From the NCBI GenBank assembly GCA_031414695.1, contig JANNWG010000028.1, positions 37,559 through 101,558 on the forward strand: a stretch of 64,000 nucleotides of DNA, written 5' to 3'. The DNA comes from UKL13-2 sp031414695. Lineage in GTDB: Bacteria > Pseudomonadota > Gammaproteobacteria > Burkholderiales > Usitatibacteraceae. The notes beneath the pieces were generated by a model, which worked only from the letters and a program-made list of their open reading frames with translations, did not search any database and was not told where the DNA came from. Of this stretch, positions 1-7,647 are shown one piece after another. The position numbers were made by a program, and so were the translations under genes. The number at the start of each line of letters is the position of its first letter. Position 1 is the first letter of the stretch.

Positions 1-76
1 AGATCACAAAAGAAGCACCGAATTATCGGGCGGATTAAGTTGTTGATAGCGTCCGACTTTTTATCATTTGGAGAAT

Positions 77-1384
77 ATGTTGGATAGCAGTCAAGTCGCC
101 GTAAATGCAAGCAGCAATCCTATTTCGATGAATGAAAAAGCCCGCCAACGCGGATTTCGATTTGTCTTAATTGTCGTTTTTCTTGATATGCTCGGTGTAG
201 GTTTGGCCGTGCCGGTACTGCCATTGCTAGTAGGTGACTTCGTTAGCAGCGCTGACGAACAAGCGCGCTGGTACGGCATTCTCGCGGCGACATTTGGGCT
301 GCTGCAATTTTTATGTATGCCGCTCTTGGGTGCGTTGTCAGACAAAATCGGACGTAAGCCGGTATTGATTATTTCTAGCGCCGGCATGGGCTTAAATTTT
401 TTAGTCACTGCTTGGGCGCCGAGCTTAATGTGGTTATTTCTTGGTCGATTTATTGGCGGCGCGTGCGCCGCATCAATGTCCACAGCATCGGCCTATGCGT
501 CGGATATTTCCACACCCGAAAAACGCGCAAAAACATTTGGCTTGATTGGTGCGGCATTTGGCATGGGCTTTATTTGTGGGCCGATGCTTGGCGGCATCTT
601 GGGTAGTGTTAGCTATCAATTACCTTTTTATGTGGGCGCAGCACTCTGTTTTGCGAATGCGATATTTGGTTATTTTTTCGTTACAGAGTCTCTACCAAAA
701 GACAAGCGATCTGCATTCACTCTGACCAAAGCCAATCCGTTTACATCCGTCGCAAGACTATTTGCCCGCCCTGACATTGGCGCACTCATTATTGTTTTTG
801 CCCTCTCCGCCTTTGCGCAAATATTGCAGCAAACCACATGGGTGCTTTATACCAATTTCAAATTTGGCTGGGGGCCAAAAGAAAACGGCATCGCGCTATT
901 TTTAGTCGGCGTCACCGCAGCGGTAGTACAAGCGGGGTTACTTACGCGCTTAATTAAGTTGATGGGTGAAGTACGTGTGGGCGTCATTGGCTTGGCAGTA
1001 GCCTCGGTGATTTATTTCTTAAATGGGCTCGCCTCCGCAGGCTGGATGATCTACGCGCTCATCGTCTTTAACTTTTTATCTTACGCATCCGGCCCCGCGC
1101 TGCAAGCAATCGTCTCTAAAGCCTCAGACCCGAAAGAGCAGGGCGCGTTAATGGGCTCACTGCAATCATTATCGAGCTTATCAATTGTTGTTGCGCCCAT
1201 CATCAGCACACAATTACTCGCTGAAGTTTCTCACTACCCGCAAGGTGATTGGCGCATGGGCGTGGTATTTTATTTGGCCGCGTTTTTACAACTGATCGGT
1301 GTGATATTAGCGTGGCGCTTTTTTGCAAAAAATGGCGTGCCCGTGCATTCCGCAAATAAAAGCACGCCAGTAGCGCCAGTTTAA
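77..1384 (+). CDS. Tet-family MFS drug/metabolite exporter
   Basis: Twelve-helix major facilitator protein of about 435 residues, most like the TCR/Tet branch of drug:proton antiporters in the inner membrane. The first helix carries the LDMLGVGLAVPVLP stretch typical of TetA-like carriers, and the loop between helices 2 and 3 has GALSDKIGRKPV, the MFS signature motif A. The ATG at 77 is preferred because GGAG lies just upstream; an in-frame TTG at 68 would place the start before that ribosome site. It ends 41 bp before guaA on the same strand. The substrate cannot be read from sequence; tetracycline resistance should not be assumed. Confidence 0.85.
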   Translation: MLDSSQVAVNASSNPISMNEKARQRGFRFVLIVVFLDMLGVGLAVPVLPLLVGDFVSSADEQARWYGILAATFGLLQFLCMPLLGALSDKIGRKPVLIISSAGMGLNFLVTAWAPSLMWLFLGRFIGGACAASMSTASAYASDISTPEKRAKTFGLIGAAFGMGFICGPMLGGILGSVSYQLPFYVGAALCFANAIFGYFFVTESLPKDKRSAFTLTKANPFTSVARLFARPDIGALIIVFALSAFAQILQQTTWVLYTNFKFGWGPKENGIALFLVGVTAAVVQAGLLTRLIKLMGEVRVGVIGLAVASVIYFLNGLASAGWMIYALIVFNFLSYASGPALQAIVSKASDPKEQGALMGSLQSLSSLSIVVAPIISTQLLAEVSHYPQGDWRMGVVFYLAAFLQLIGVILAWRFFAKNGVPVHSANKSTPVAPV

Positions 1385-1425
1385 TCACGCCCAACGCCCG
1401 ACCCTAAACGCTCACTAAAAAAATC

Positions 1426-3087
1426 ATGCAAGATAAAATTCTCATCCTCGATTTCGGTTCACAGGTTACCCAACTTATTGCACGGCGTGTGCGCGAAGCC
1501 GGTGTGTATTCGGAGCTACATCCGTTTGACATGTCTGATGCCGACATTCGCGCGTTTAATCCCAAGGGCATTATTTTGTCGGGTTCACACGCTTCAGTTA
1601 CCGAGGTTGACACCGCACGTGCGCCGCAAGTCGTCTTCGAGCTAGGTGTGCCAGTGCTTGGCATTTGCTACGGCATGCAAACGATGGCGGCACAGCTTGG
1701 CGGCAAGGTTGAGAATGGCCTAGTGCGTGAGTTTGGCTATGCCCAAGTGCGTGCACGCGGCCACTCCAAATTATTTAACGAAATTGCAGATCATACCAAT
1801 GCCGATGGTCACGGCATGTTGGATGTATGGATGAGCCATGGCGATAAGGTAGATGCCTTGCCGCCAGGCTTTAAGGTGATTGCTGAGACGCCTTCCTGCC
1901 CCGTTGCCGGTATGGCTGATGAAACGCGCGGATTTTATGCGCTGCAATTTCACCCAGAAGTCACACACACCAAACAAGGCAAGGCGATTTTTTCGCGATT
2001 CGTACACGAGATATGTGGCTGTACATCAAGCTGGAATATGCCAGAGTACATTCCTGAAGCAGTTGCAAAAATTAAGGCGCAAGTCGGTAATGATGAGGTC
2101 ATCCTAGGCTTGAGTGGTGGTGTTGATTCCTCTGTTGCCGCCGCGCTAATCCACCGCGCAATAGGTGAGAAACTCACTTGCGTGTATGTGGATAATGGCC
2201 TCATGCGTTTAAATGAATCGGCACAAATCAAAAAAACATTCAGCGATGTTAGCCAAACGCGTTTGCAAATGAAAATTGTGTATGTTGACGCCAGCGAAGA
2301 ATTTTTGTCGCAACTTAAAGGTGTCGCAGAGCCCGAACAAAAACGCAAAATTATCGGTCGCGTATTTGTTGAAGTGTTCCAACGCGAAAGCGCAAAATTA
2401 CAAAACGCGAAGTGGTTGGCGCAAGGCACGATCTACCCAGACGTGATCGAGTCGGCTTCAGCCAAAACAAAAAAAGCCCACACCATCAAGAGCCATCACA
2501 ATGTAGGTGGTCTGCCAGACTCATTGCACTTAAAGTTGCTTGAGCCATTGCGCGAACTCTTCAAAGACGAAGTGCGTGAATTAGGCGTTGCATTAGGATT
2601 GCCAAGAGAAATGGTCTATCGCCACCCCTTCCCAGGGCCAGGATTAGGCGTCAGAATTTTAGGCGAAGTCACTCGCGAAGCAGCGGATCTACTACGCCGT
2701 GCAGACGCGATATTTATTGAGGAGCTTCGCAACACACCTGTCACTCTCCCCTTTGAAAAAGGGGAGCACCAATCAAAGCTCCCTCCCCTTCAAGGGGAGG
2801 GCTGGGGTGGGGATGGGGTTAAAACCTGGTACGACAACGTAGCCCAAGCCTTCGCCGTCTATCTCCCTGTGAAAAGCGTCGGCGTCATGGGCGATGGCCG
2901 CACATACGAAAATGTTGTCGCGCTCAGAGCCGTACAAACCACCGACTTCATGACCGCGCATTGGGCTGAGCTACCCTATTCACTGCTTGGCAAAGTCTCG
3001 AACCGCATCATCAACGAAGTGCGTGGGTTTAATCGTGTGGTATATGACGTGAGTGGCAAGCCGCCTGCGACCATTGAGTGGGAGTAA
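1426..3087 (+). CDS. guaA: GMP synthase (glutamine-hydrolysing), with in-frame repeat insertion
   Basis: Converts XMP to GMP using glutamine and ATP in purine synthesis. The N-terminal class I amidotransferase domain has the nucleophile Cys81 in GICYGMQ and the histidine of QFHPEVTH. The ATP pyrophosphatase domain has the P-loop GLSGGVDSS, and the C-terminal dimerisation domain ends in PPATIEWE. The protein is 553 residues against 525 for the E. coli enzyme. The excess lies between ELR and WYDNVAQAF, where a palindromic repeat is translated in frame. Three degraded copies of the 3' end follow downstream. The flanking motifs are intact, so the gene is probably functional. Confidence 0.97.
   Translation: MQDKILILDFGSQVTQLIARRVREAGVYSELHPFDMSDADIRAFNPKGIILSGSHASVTEVDTARAPQVVFELGVPVLGICYGMQTMAAQLGGKVENGLVREFGYAQVRARGHSKLFNEIADHTNADGHGMLDVWMSHGDKVDALPPGFKVIAETPSCPVAGMADETRGFYALQFHPEVTHTKQGKAIFSRFVHEICGCTSSWNMPEYIPEAVAKIKAQVGNDEVILGLSGGVDSSVAAALIHRAIGEKLTCVYVDNGLMRLNESAQIKKTFSDVSQTRLQMKIVYVDASEEFLSQLKGVAEPEQKRKIIGRVFVEVFQRESAKLQNAKWLAQGTIYPDVIESASAKTKKAHTIKSHHNVGGLPDSLHLKLLEPLRELFKDEVRELGVALGLPREMVYRHPFPGPGLGVRILGEVTREAADLLRRADAIFIEELRNTPVTLPFEKGEHQSKLPPLQGEGWGGDGVKTWYDNVAQAFAVYLPVKSVGVMGDGRTYENVVALRAVQTTDFMTAHWAELPYSLLGKVSNRIINEVRGFNRVVYDVSGKPPATIEWE
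2741..2820 (+). repeat. Palindromic repeat element inserted in frame in guaA
   Basis: Two hairpins sit inside the guaA reading frame. The first has 9-bp arms at 2746-2754 and 2758-2766. The second has 8-bp arms at 2781-2788 and 2794-2801 and is followed by a G-rich tail (ggctggggtgggg). This is the look of a dispersed intergenic repeat rather than protein-coding sequence. It adds a Pro/Gly-rich linker between the ATP pyrophosphatase and dimerisation domains without shifting frame. Betaproteobacterial GuaA often has a slightly longer linker here than E. coli, so the exact insertion ends are uncertain. Confidence 0.75.
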
Positions 3088-3106
3088 ATTTACCAGAGGC
3101 AGTCAC

Positions 3107-3136
3107 TTGACGTGCATCGGGGCATATATTTAATAT
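3107..3136 (+). promoter_or_regulatory. Candidate sigma-70 promoter
   Basis: TTGACG at 3107-3112 and TAATAT at 3131-3136 are 18 bp apart and lie directly behind the guaA stop codon. They would drive the exported-protein gene at 3194. Confidence 0.5.
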
Positions 3137-3193
3137 GACGGCATCTAACATCTAAGTACGCAAAACTTGTTTTGAGCCATTTAGGGAGACAGC

Positions 3194-3757
3194 ATGAGCC
3201 TCTTAAAAATTGTGATCTGTCTCGCAGTCGTATATGCGGGGTACAAATATGTTTCACCGCAGGCGAGTAGCAAAGGCGCAAAGAGTTATTTGGGGAGTTC
3301 AGAGGTGCAGCACCTGCCTCCAGGTCAGCTAACCGAAGATGACAAACGTCTCTTGGCGCAGCACGGAATATCAGCAGAAGGCGCCGTAGTTGTTAGTAGA
3401 ACTACCCAAGTCATCGATGCAGATGCTGAGGTCAGCAACCCAAATGTCCCTTTCGTGAACCTGCCCACGCCGAGTGGCCACAGTGGCATGGGTGTGATTG
3501 TGTTCGCTCCGGCTAATTGCCCCAAAGCCGCAGGGCAACGCGCCGATGACATGATGAGTCGTTTGGCCTCGAGCGGTATACCAGCCACACGTGCGCGTGA
3601 TGCTAATTTCAGCACTGAAGGCATGTCGCCCCAAGCGATACAAGACCTGAATAGTGTTATGGCGGGGACGCTACCAGCGGTTTTTGTCAATGGCACTGGC
3701 AAAGCAAACCCCAGCGTTGAGGAAGTGCTTGCGCAGTATAGGCGGACGAAAGGTTGA
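3194..3757 (+). CDS. Membrane-anchored or exported protein of unknown function, possible thioredoxin fold
   Basis: 187 residues with one N-terminal hydrophobic segment (about residues 4-17) that reads as a signal anchor. The remainder is soluble and probably periplasmic. A stretch around FAPANCPKA followed by a helix, and near the end TLPAVFVNG, resembles the layout of a thioredoxin- or glutaredoxin-like fold, but only one cysteine is present, so redox activity is doubtful. GGGAG upstream of the ATG supports the start. It lies between guaA and the first guaA remnant, bounded by a perfect 25-bp direct repeat, so it is likely cargo of an inserted element. I do not recognise a named family. Confidence 0.7.
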   Translation: MSLLKIVICLAVVYAGYKYVSPQASSKGAKSYLGSSEVQHLPPGQLTEDDKRLLAQHGISAEGAVVVSRTTQVIDADAEVSNPNVPFVNLPTPSGHSGMGVIVFAPANCPKAAGQRADDMMSRLASSGIPATRARDANFSTEGMSPQAIQDLNSVMAGTLPAVFVNGTGKANPSVEEVLAQYRRTKG

Positions 3758-3865
3758 CCTGCACGACTGGGTCGCGTATTCGTTCGTTATTGCAGAGGCA
3801 ATGCTTGAAACTGCCCTGTTTACGGGCGCTTTCAAGGCATTGGTATGTAACGCCGTGTTCTTTTT

Positions 3866-3985
3866 ATGTTGAGCTGCGTCATCAACGAAGTGTGTGGATT
3901 TAATCTCATGATGTATGAATTGCGTGGCAATCCGCCTGCGACCATTGAGTGGGAGTGGGAGCGACCACTTGCAAAGACTGGCTAA
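3866..3985 (+). pseudogene. guaA 3'-end remnant, copy 1
   Basis: A short open frame translates to a diverged copy of the last roughly 30 residues of GuaA, including INEVCGFN and NPPATIEWE, then runs on for a few codons. It is the shortest of the three remnants. Its last 25 bases of homology are identical to the end of the intact gene. It has no enzymatic meaning by itself and marks an insertion or duplication boundary. Confidence 0.8.
3932..3956 (+). repeat. 25-bp direct repeat of the guaA end (att-like)
   Basis: Bases 3932-3956 match 3061-3085 of guaA exactly. Equivalent segments of the later remnants at 5009-5033 and 6113-6137 match at 21 and 19 of 25 positions by eye. The segment between the two perfect copies is 871 bp. 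This is the arrangement expected of attL/attR after site-specific insertion at a gene end, although no integrase gene is present. Confidence 0.6.
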
Positions 3986-4013
3986 ACTGGTAGATATCAT
4001 CTGCGCGATTAAC

Positions 4014-4059
4014 AAAGTGATCACTTTTTGCTTGACGATTTGATCATTACACTTATATT
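4014..4059 (+). promoter_or_regulatory. Candidate vapB promoter with palindromic operator
   Basis: A perfect 14-bp palindrome (AAAGTGATCACTTT, 4014-4027) lies just upstream of TTGACG (4032-4037) and TATATT (4054-4059), which are 16 bp apart. GAGGAG at 4085-4090 precedes the ATG at 4099. This is the usual layout for autorepression by an antitoxin. Confidence 0.5.
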
Positions 4060-4098
4060 TCTAAGTATATTTTTTTGTCATTGTGAGGAGTTATAGCC

Positions 4099-4329
4099 AT
4101 GTCACAAATCACGTTGTATCTAGACGATGCCACCCAGGCGCTGGTAGATCGAGGTGCTGAAGCCAATGGCGTGTCAAAAAGTCGCTGGGTTGCCGAAATC
4201 ATTCGCAAATATGCAGCACATGAATGGCCTCAAGACTGTCTAGCCTTGGCGGGACGTTTTGTTGATTTTCCGCTGCGCGAGCAAAGCCAAACTGAGCAAC
4301 CAGTTGATACTACACGTGTTAGTTTTTAA
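4099..4329 (+). CDS. vapB: VapB-type ribbon-helix-helix antitoxin
   Basis: 76-residue protein. The N-terminal ITLYLDDATQALVDRGAEA segment followed by KSRWVAEII fits a ribbon-helix-helix DNA-binding domain, and the C-terminal tail would bind toxin. Such proteins repress their own operon and neutralise a PIN-domain RNase. The ribosome site GAGGAG is strong. The partner vapC seven bases downstream is broken, so this appears to be an orphan antitoxin. It sits between guaA remnants 1 and 2. Confidence 0.8.
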   Translation: MSQITLYLDDATQALVDRGAEANGVSKSRWVAEIIRKYAAHEWPQDCLALAGRFVDFPLREQSQTEQPVDTTRVSF

Positions 4330-4335
4330 TTAGCC

Positions 4336-4756
4336 ATGCTGATTCTCAACAGCAATACCATTAGCTACTATTTTCGCGGCGACCCTATTGTAGTGCCGCG
4401 CCTGCAAGCGCTACGACCTGCTGAATTAGCCGTGCCTGCTATCGTTGAATATGAGCTTCGTTATGACATATGGCCTATTACGTTTGCCGCAGGATGCGGC
4501 GGCACCACGTCTGGTAGCGCTAGCGTAACTGCTGGAACCGATGCAGCATTTGCCATAAGATCGCGAATGTGCAGCCATTGCGGCTCGCCTTCGTGTTGAG
4601 CTTGAGGCAGCAGGCACACCCATCGGCCCGCATGACACGTTAATTGCCGCCGTAGCGTTACGTCATCAGGCCACATTGGTGACGCGCAATATCCGTGAAT
4701 TTTCTCGTGTGACGGGCTTGCAGTGGGTTAATTGGCACGAAGCTACATCACACTGA
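4336..4756 (+). pseudogene. vapC: VapC-type PIN-domain toxin, frameshifted and interrupted by stops
   Basis: The frame opens with MLILNSNTISYYFRG and keeps family sequence to VEYELRYD near 4465. After a frameshift near 4470, homologous sequence continues in another frame (GLLRLPQDAAAPRLVALA). It is interrupted by two stop codons (TAA near 4525 and 4555), then ends with GPHDTLIAAVALRHQATLV and LQWVNWHE before TGA at 4754. Intact relatives are about 130 residues with conserved acidic residues in these segments. The toxin cannot be made as one chain. Confidence 0.85.
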
Positions 4757-4819
4757 GTCTGTGAGGGGTAAATCAGAAATGTTATGCCTAATATTAACGC
4801 GCCCATTTTTATTTTTATT

Positions 4820-5033
4820 GAAAGCGTCGGCGTCATGGACGACGGAAGCGCCTATGAAAATATCGTCGCACTCAGAGCCGTGCAAACCACGGACTTCATG
4901 ACCGCCCACTGGGCAGAGCTACCCTATTCGCTACTAGGCAAAGTCTCAAACCGCATCATCAATGAAGTGCGTGGGTTTAATCGTGTGGTGTATGACGTGA
5001 GTGGCAAGCCGCCGGCAACCATTTAATGGGAGT
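4820..5033 (+). pseudogene. guaA 3'-end remnant, copy 2
   Basis: About 70 codons nearly identical to the GuaA dimerisation domain, from SVGVMDDGSAYENIVALRAV to NRVVYDVSGKPPATI, then an early TAA where the intact gene reads GAG. It keeps an open frame from an unrelated ATG at 4784. It lacks the amidotransferase and ATPase domains, so it is a scar, not an enzyme. It lies directly after the dead vapC. Confidence 0.85.
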
Positions 5034-5067
5034 AGCCAATAGCATTTCATTTTGCCGCTGCAATAAG

Positions 5068-5086
5068 TAGCACCTAGTGCTATAAT
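5068..5086 (+). promoter_or_regulatory. Operator overlapping -10 box of toxin-antitoxin operon
   Basis: Inverted repeat TAGCAC-CTA-GTGCTA (5068-5082) overlaps a consensus TATAAT (5081-5086). The ATG at 5092 is only five bases beyond, so the transcript may be nearly leaderless or the true start may be further in. No strong -35 box is visible. Confidence 0.5.
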
Positions 5087-5091
5087 AAAAT

Positions 5092-5481
5092 ATGTCAAAT
5101 GCACAAAGTACAGCAAATAAGTCGCGCGCTTTTAAGACGGCATGGTTCGTGAAGCATGCAAGAAAGGCGGGCATCAGCGACGCCATTCTCTGTGCGGCTT
5201 TCCATGAAATACAGATTGGACAGTGCGATGACTTGGGCGGCGGTGTTTTCAAAAAACGTCTCGCTAAAAATGACTACCGCGCAATCATCCTGACTAAAAA
5301 TGGCGGGCACTGGATTTATGTCTATTTGTTTGCGAAAAAAGATCGCAGTAATATTGATGAGAAGGAGTTGGTTGCCTTCCGGAAACTATCGTCAGCATAT
5401 GCTGCGCTCACCATAGACCAGCTCATCGTGTTGATTGACAACGGCGACTTACAGGAGATTTGCAATGGCAACAAAGCGTAA
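5092..5481 (+). CDS. RelE/HigB-type toxin of a type II toxin-antitoxin system
   Basis: 129 residues with the compact basic fold expected of the RelE/HigB toxin group: FKTAWFVKHARKAGISD near the start, then GGVFKKRLA and DYRAIILTKNGGHWIYVYLFAKKD in the core strands. Members are usually mRNA interferases or gyrase poisons; which applies here cannot be told. It comes first in the operon and overlaps the antitoxin gene by 17 bp, the toxin-first order seen in higBA-like pairs. It sits between guaA remnants 2 and 3. The start codon is uncertain because it nearly touches the -10 box. Confidence 0.8.
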   Translation: MSNAQSTANKSRAFKTAWFVKHARKAGISDAILCAAFHEIQIGQCDDLGGGVFKKRLAKNDYRAIILTKNGGHWIYVYLFAKKDRSNIDEKELVAFRKLSSAYAALTIDQLIVLIDNGDLQEICNGNKA

Positions 5482-5788
5482 ATACAAGAGCGACGCGTTC
5501 GAGGCGATTCACTCATCTGCTAAAGCGCTACACCGCGTTGGTGCAATGAGTAAAACCACGCTCCGCGAGTTCGATGAAACCTGTTTGACGACCGCCGAGG
5601 CAATCGCACCTCAACAGATAAAAAAAATTCGCGAAAGCAATCACGTTAGCCAGCCTATTTTTGCCCGCTACTTAAATACCAGCGAGTCAACCGTGCAGAA
5701 ATGGGAGACTGGCGCGAAACGACCAAGTGGTATGGCGCTACGATTGCTTCAGGTTGTGAAGAAGCATGGGTTGACGGTGTTGTCGTAA
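5465..5788 (+). CDS. Xre/HigA-type antitoxin
   Basis: 107 residues with a helix-turn-helix in the C-terminal half (QQIKKIRESNHVSQPIFARY, then STVQKWETGAKRPSG), the typical Xre-type motif. The N-terminal part would contact the toxin. It should repress the operon through the inverted repeat at 5068-5082. The start at 5465 lies inside the toxin gene; translational coupling is likely. Confidence 0.85.
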   Translation: MATKRKYKSDAFEAIHSSAKALHRVGAMSKTTLREFDETCLTTAEAIAPQQIKKIRESNHVSQPIFARYLNTSESTVQKWETGAKRPSGMALRLLQVVKKHGLTVLS

Positions 5789-5878
5789 AAGTAGTGAGAT
5801 TTGAGGGTGGTTTATGGAGGGGATGGGTTTACTTCCGTTCGCCCAGAGCTGGTCGAAAGGCTAGCCAATTCGCAAAGC

Positions 5879-6139
5879 TGGTACGAAAACGTCGCCCAAG
5901 CCTTTGCTGTTTTTTTGTCAGTCAAAAGCGTCAGCGTCATTGGCGACGGAAGCGCCTATGAAGATATAGTCGCACTCAGAGCCGTACAACCCATTGACTT
6001 CATGACAGCACATTGGGCTGAGCTACCGTCTAGCTTGCTCGGCAAAGTATCAAACCGTATCATCAACGATACGCGTGGGTTTAATCGGGTGGTGTATGAC
6101 GTGAATGGGAAGCCGCTGGCAACGACTGAGTTGGAGTAA
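5879..6139 (+). pseudogene. guaA 3'-end remnant, copy 3
   Basis: Longest and most diverged remnant. From WYENVAQAFAVF to GKPLATTELE it matches the last 86 or so residues of GuaA, with substitutions such as SVSVIGD for SVGVMGD and a changed C-terminus. Just upstream (5818-5878) are traces of the same G-rich repeat tail found inside intact guaA. A piece resembling the common cgccctgagcttgtcgaagg repeat follows. The open frame from 5801 is probably not a real gene. Confidence 0.8.
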
Positions 6140-6216
6140 ATCCGGTAGCCCAAGCGTTTCCGATAAACGGATTTGACGGACAGGGCAGAGTGAACTGCCG
6201 ACGCACCCTCCACGAA

Positions 6217-7647
6217 TCAGGCCGGAATGGTGTTTGCGAGACTCACTATCGTGATGGTTTTCGCGCCTCGGGTCAGCGCGACGTACAGTTCTTTAGGCGA
6301 CATGGACTCTGCTTCTAGGATGATCGCGTGGTCGTACTCTAAGCCCTTGACCAGCAATGTGGTACCGATAAGTTTGTTGTGACGGACAGGACGCCCTGAA
6401 TGGCGGAAGTTCTGCTGATAGCGATTTGCGCTCTCCAATAGACTCAGACTTTTGTTTTCCTCGTGTATGCGAAGAACGTTCAAAAACCTGTTCAGCAGGT
6501 CGCGCCGGTATGTCGTGGTTTTTGGATTACCTTGAATAGCGGTCAAGAAGCACGTGAGATTTGTGCTCGAAGCATCTGCCAAATAACGATTGGCGGCTTC
6601 CAACAACGTTGGATACTTGGTTGCCTGCGTCGCCTTCGCGTGCTCACCGCGCTTGGTCGCGGCGCTCAAGATTACATCCACTGCATTGCAGCACTTCTTA
6701 GCGAAGTCGATCGCCAGGCAGAGCCGTTGCTTGGCCGCCCCGGCGGCTTCGAGCTTCTTTATGAAGCTGAACAAATCCTTGCCTTCAACCTCCTCGATAC
6801 TGGAAAATTTTCCAGCAAGCGACTTTGCCAGTCGGTGGGTCTTGTTCTTGGACTGCTGATTGCCTGAATGGATGGCGATCACCGCATCTTCATGATCCAG
6901 AAATGCATAGAAGAAGTTGAGACGCGCTCGATTCGTAAAGTCCGTCAGGTCAACCGCCACATGTCGAACACCCTTGGGAAGTGGTGCAGCAAGTGATATT
7001 TTTTCGCCAGCTCGAAGACGCTTACTCACGTCGTCGAGCCAGTCAGCTAGTTCTGATGCGCCCGCCAAGCGCCACCGCCATGGCGTTTTCAGTTGCCCCA
7101 GAAGTTTATAGTGGGGGTAGATGTGCTGCTCCCAATCGACCGGCTGATCTGCAAAGTCAAAGATTGCCTGCATGGGGTCGCCCAGGAGGCGACAGGGCAG
7201 CAGCTTCGTCAGCGCATCGACCAGTGTGTGCTGTTGGGTCGAGCAATCTTGGTATTCATCAACGTAGATGCCAGAATAAGAGCATTTGACGAATCGCTTC
7301 GCGAACGGCCTGTCGAGCAAAGCCGCGCATGCGGCGTAAAGTTTCCCCCACTCCTTGCCGCTCGGGTATTCCGTCTTCCACTGGGATGTGGTGGGGAAGG
7401 AAAGGCATAGCCGCAGTGCCCAACTGGCAATGGTGTCAATTTGATAGGTCGATGCGGGAACGGCCAGCGATTGCATCTTCTTTCTGATGGCGTTCGCGCC
7501 CGCATAGGTGTGCGTCAGGATTAACTGCCGGTGTGGCGACGCCTTGACGGCCAATGCGATGAGATGCGTCTTGCCGTATCCGGCAGGCGCAATTACATAA
7601 CCACGGCCATTGAACTCCGCGAGTTTTTTGGGGAGATCTTCATCCAT
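6217..7647 (-). CDS. gajB: UvrD-like helicase of a Gabija-type defence pair (GajB-like)
   Basis: 476-residue superfamily 1 helicase. The Walker A motif APAGYGKT is at residues 20-27, motif II is VDEYQDCS, motif III is LLGDPMQAIF, and the C-terminal YVALTRGAKTI corresponds to motif VI. The short length fits GajB, which is about 490 residues in the Bacillus system, better than full UvrD or PcrA (over 700). It overlaps the OLD-family gene by 8 bp, so they form one operon. GajB is known to work with GajA against phage, with activity tied to nucleotide state. Assignment as Gabija rests on the gene pair, the order and the sizes. Confidence 0.8.
   Translation of the reverse strand: MDEDLPKKLAEFNGRGYVIAPAGYGKTHLIALAVKASPHRQLILTHTYAGANAIRKKMQSLAVPASTYQIDTIASWALRLCLSFPTTSQWKTEYPSGKEWGKLYAACAALLDRPFAKRFVKCSYSGIYVDEYQDCSTQQHTLVDALTKLLPCRLLGDPMQAIFDFADQPVDWEQHIYPHYKLLGQLKTPWRWRLAGASELADWLDDVSKRLRAGEKISLAAPLPKGVRHVAVDLTDFTNRARLNFFYAFLDHEDAVIAIHSGNQQSKNKTHRLAKSLAGKFSSIEEVEGKDLFSFIKKLEAAGAAKQRLCLAIDFAKKCCNAVDVILSAATKRGEHAKATQATKYPTLLEAANRYLADASSTNLTCFLTAIQGNPKTTTYRRDLLNRFLNVLRIHEENKSLSLLESANRYQQNFRHSGRPVRHNKLIGTTLLVKGLEYDHAIILEAESMSPKELYVALTRGAKTITIVSLANTIPA

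Noticed and set aside
2741..2820. CRISPR-like or tandem repeat in guaA
   Set aside because: Only two unlike hairpins without regular spacers; better explained as a dispersed palindromic element.
4784..5026. 80-codon open frame as an independent small protein
   Set aside because: All but the first dozen or so residues are the GuaA C-terminus; it is a gene-end remnant with a chance upstream ATG.
5801..6139. 112-codon open frame as a gene
   Set aside because: It is GuaA-derived from 5879 on, and the first part is repeat-derived sequence; no ribosome site.
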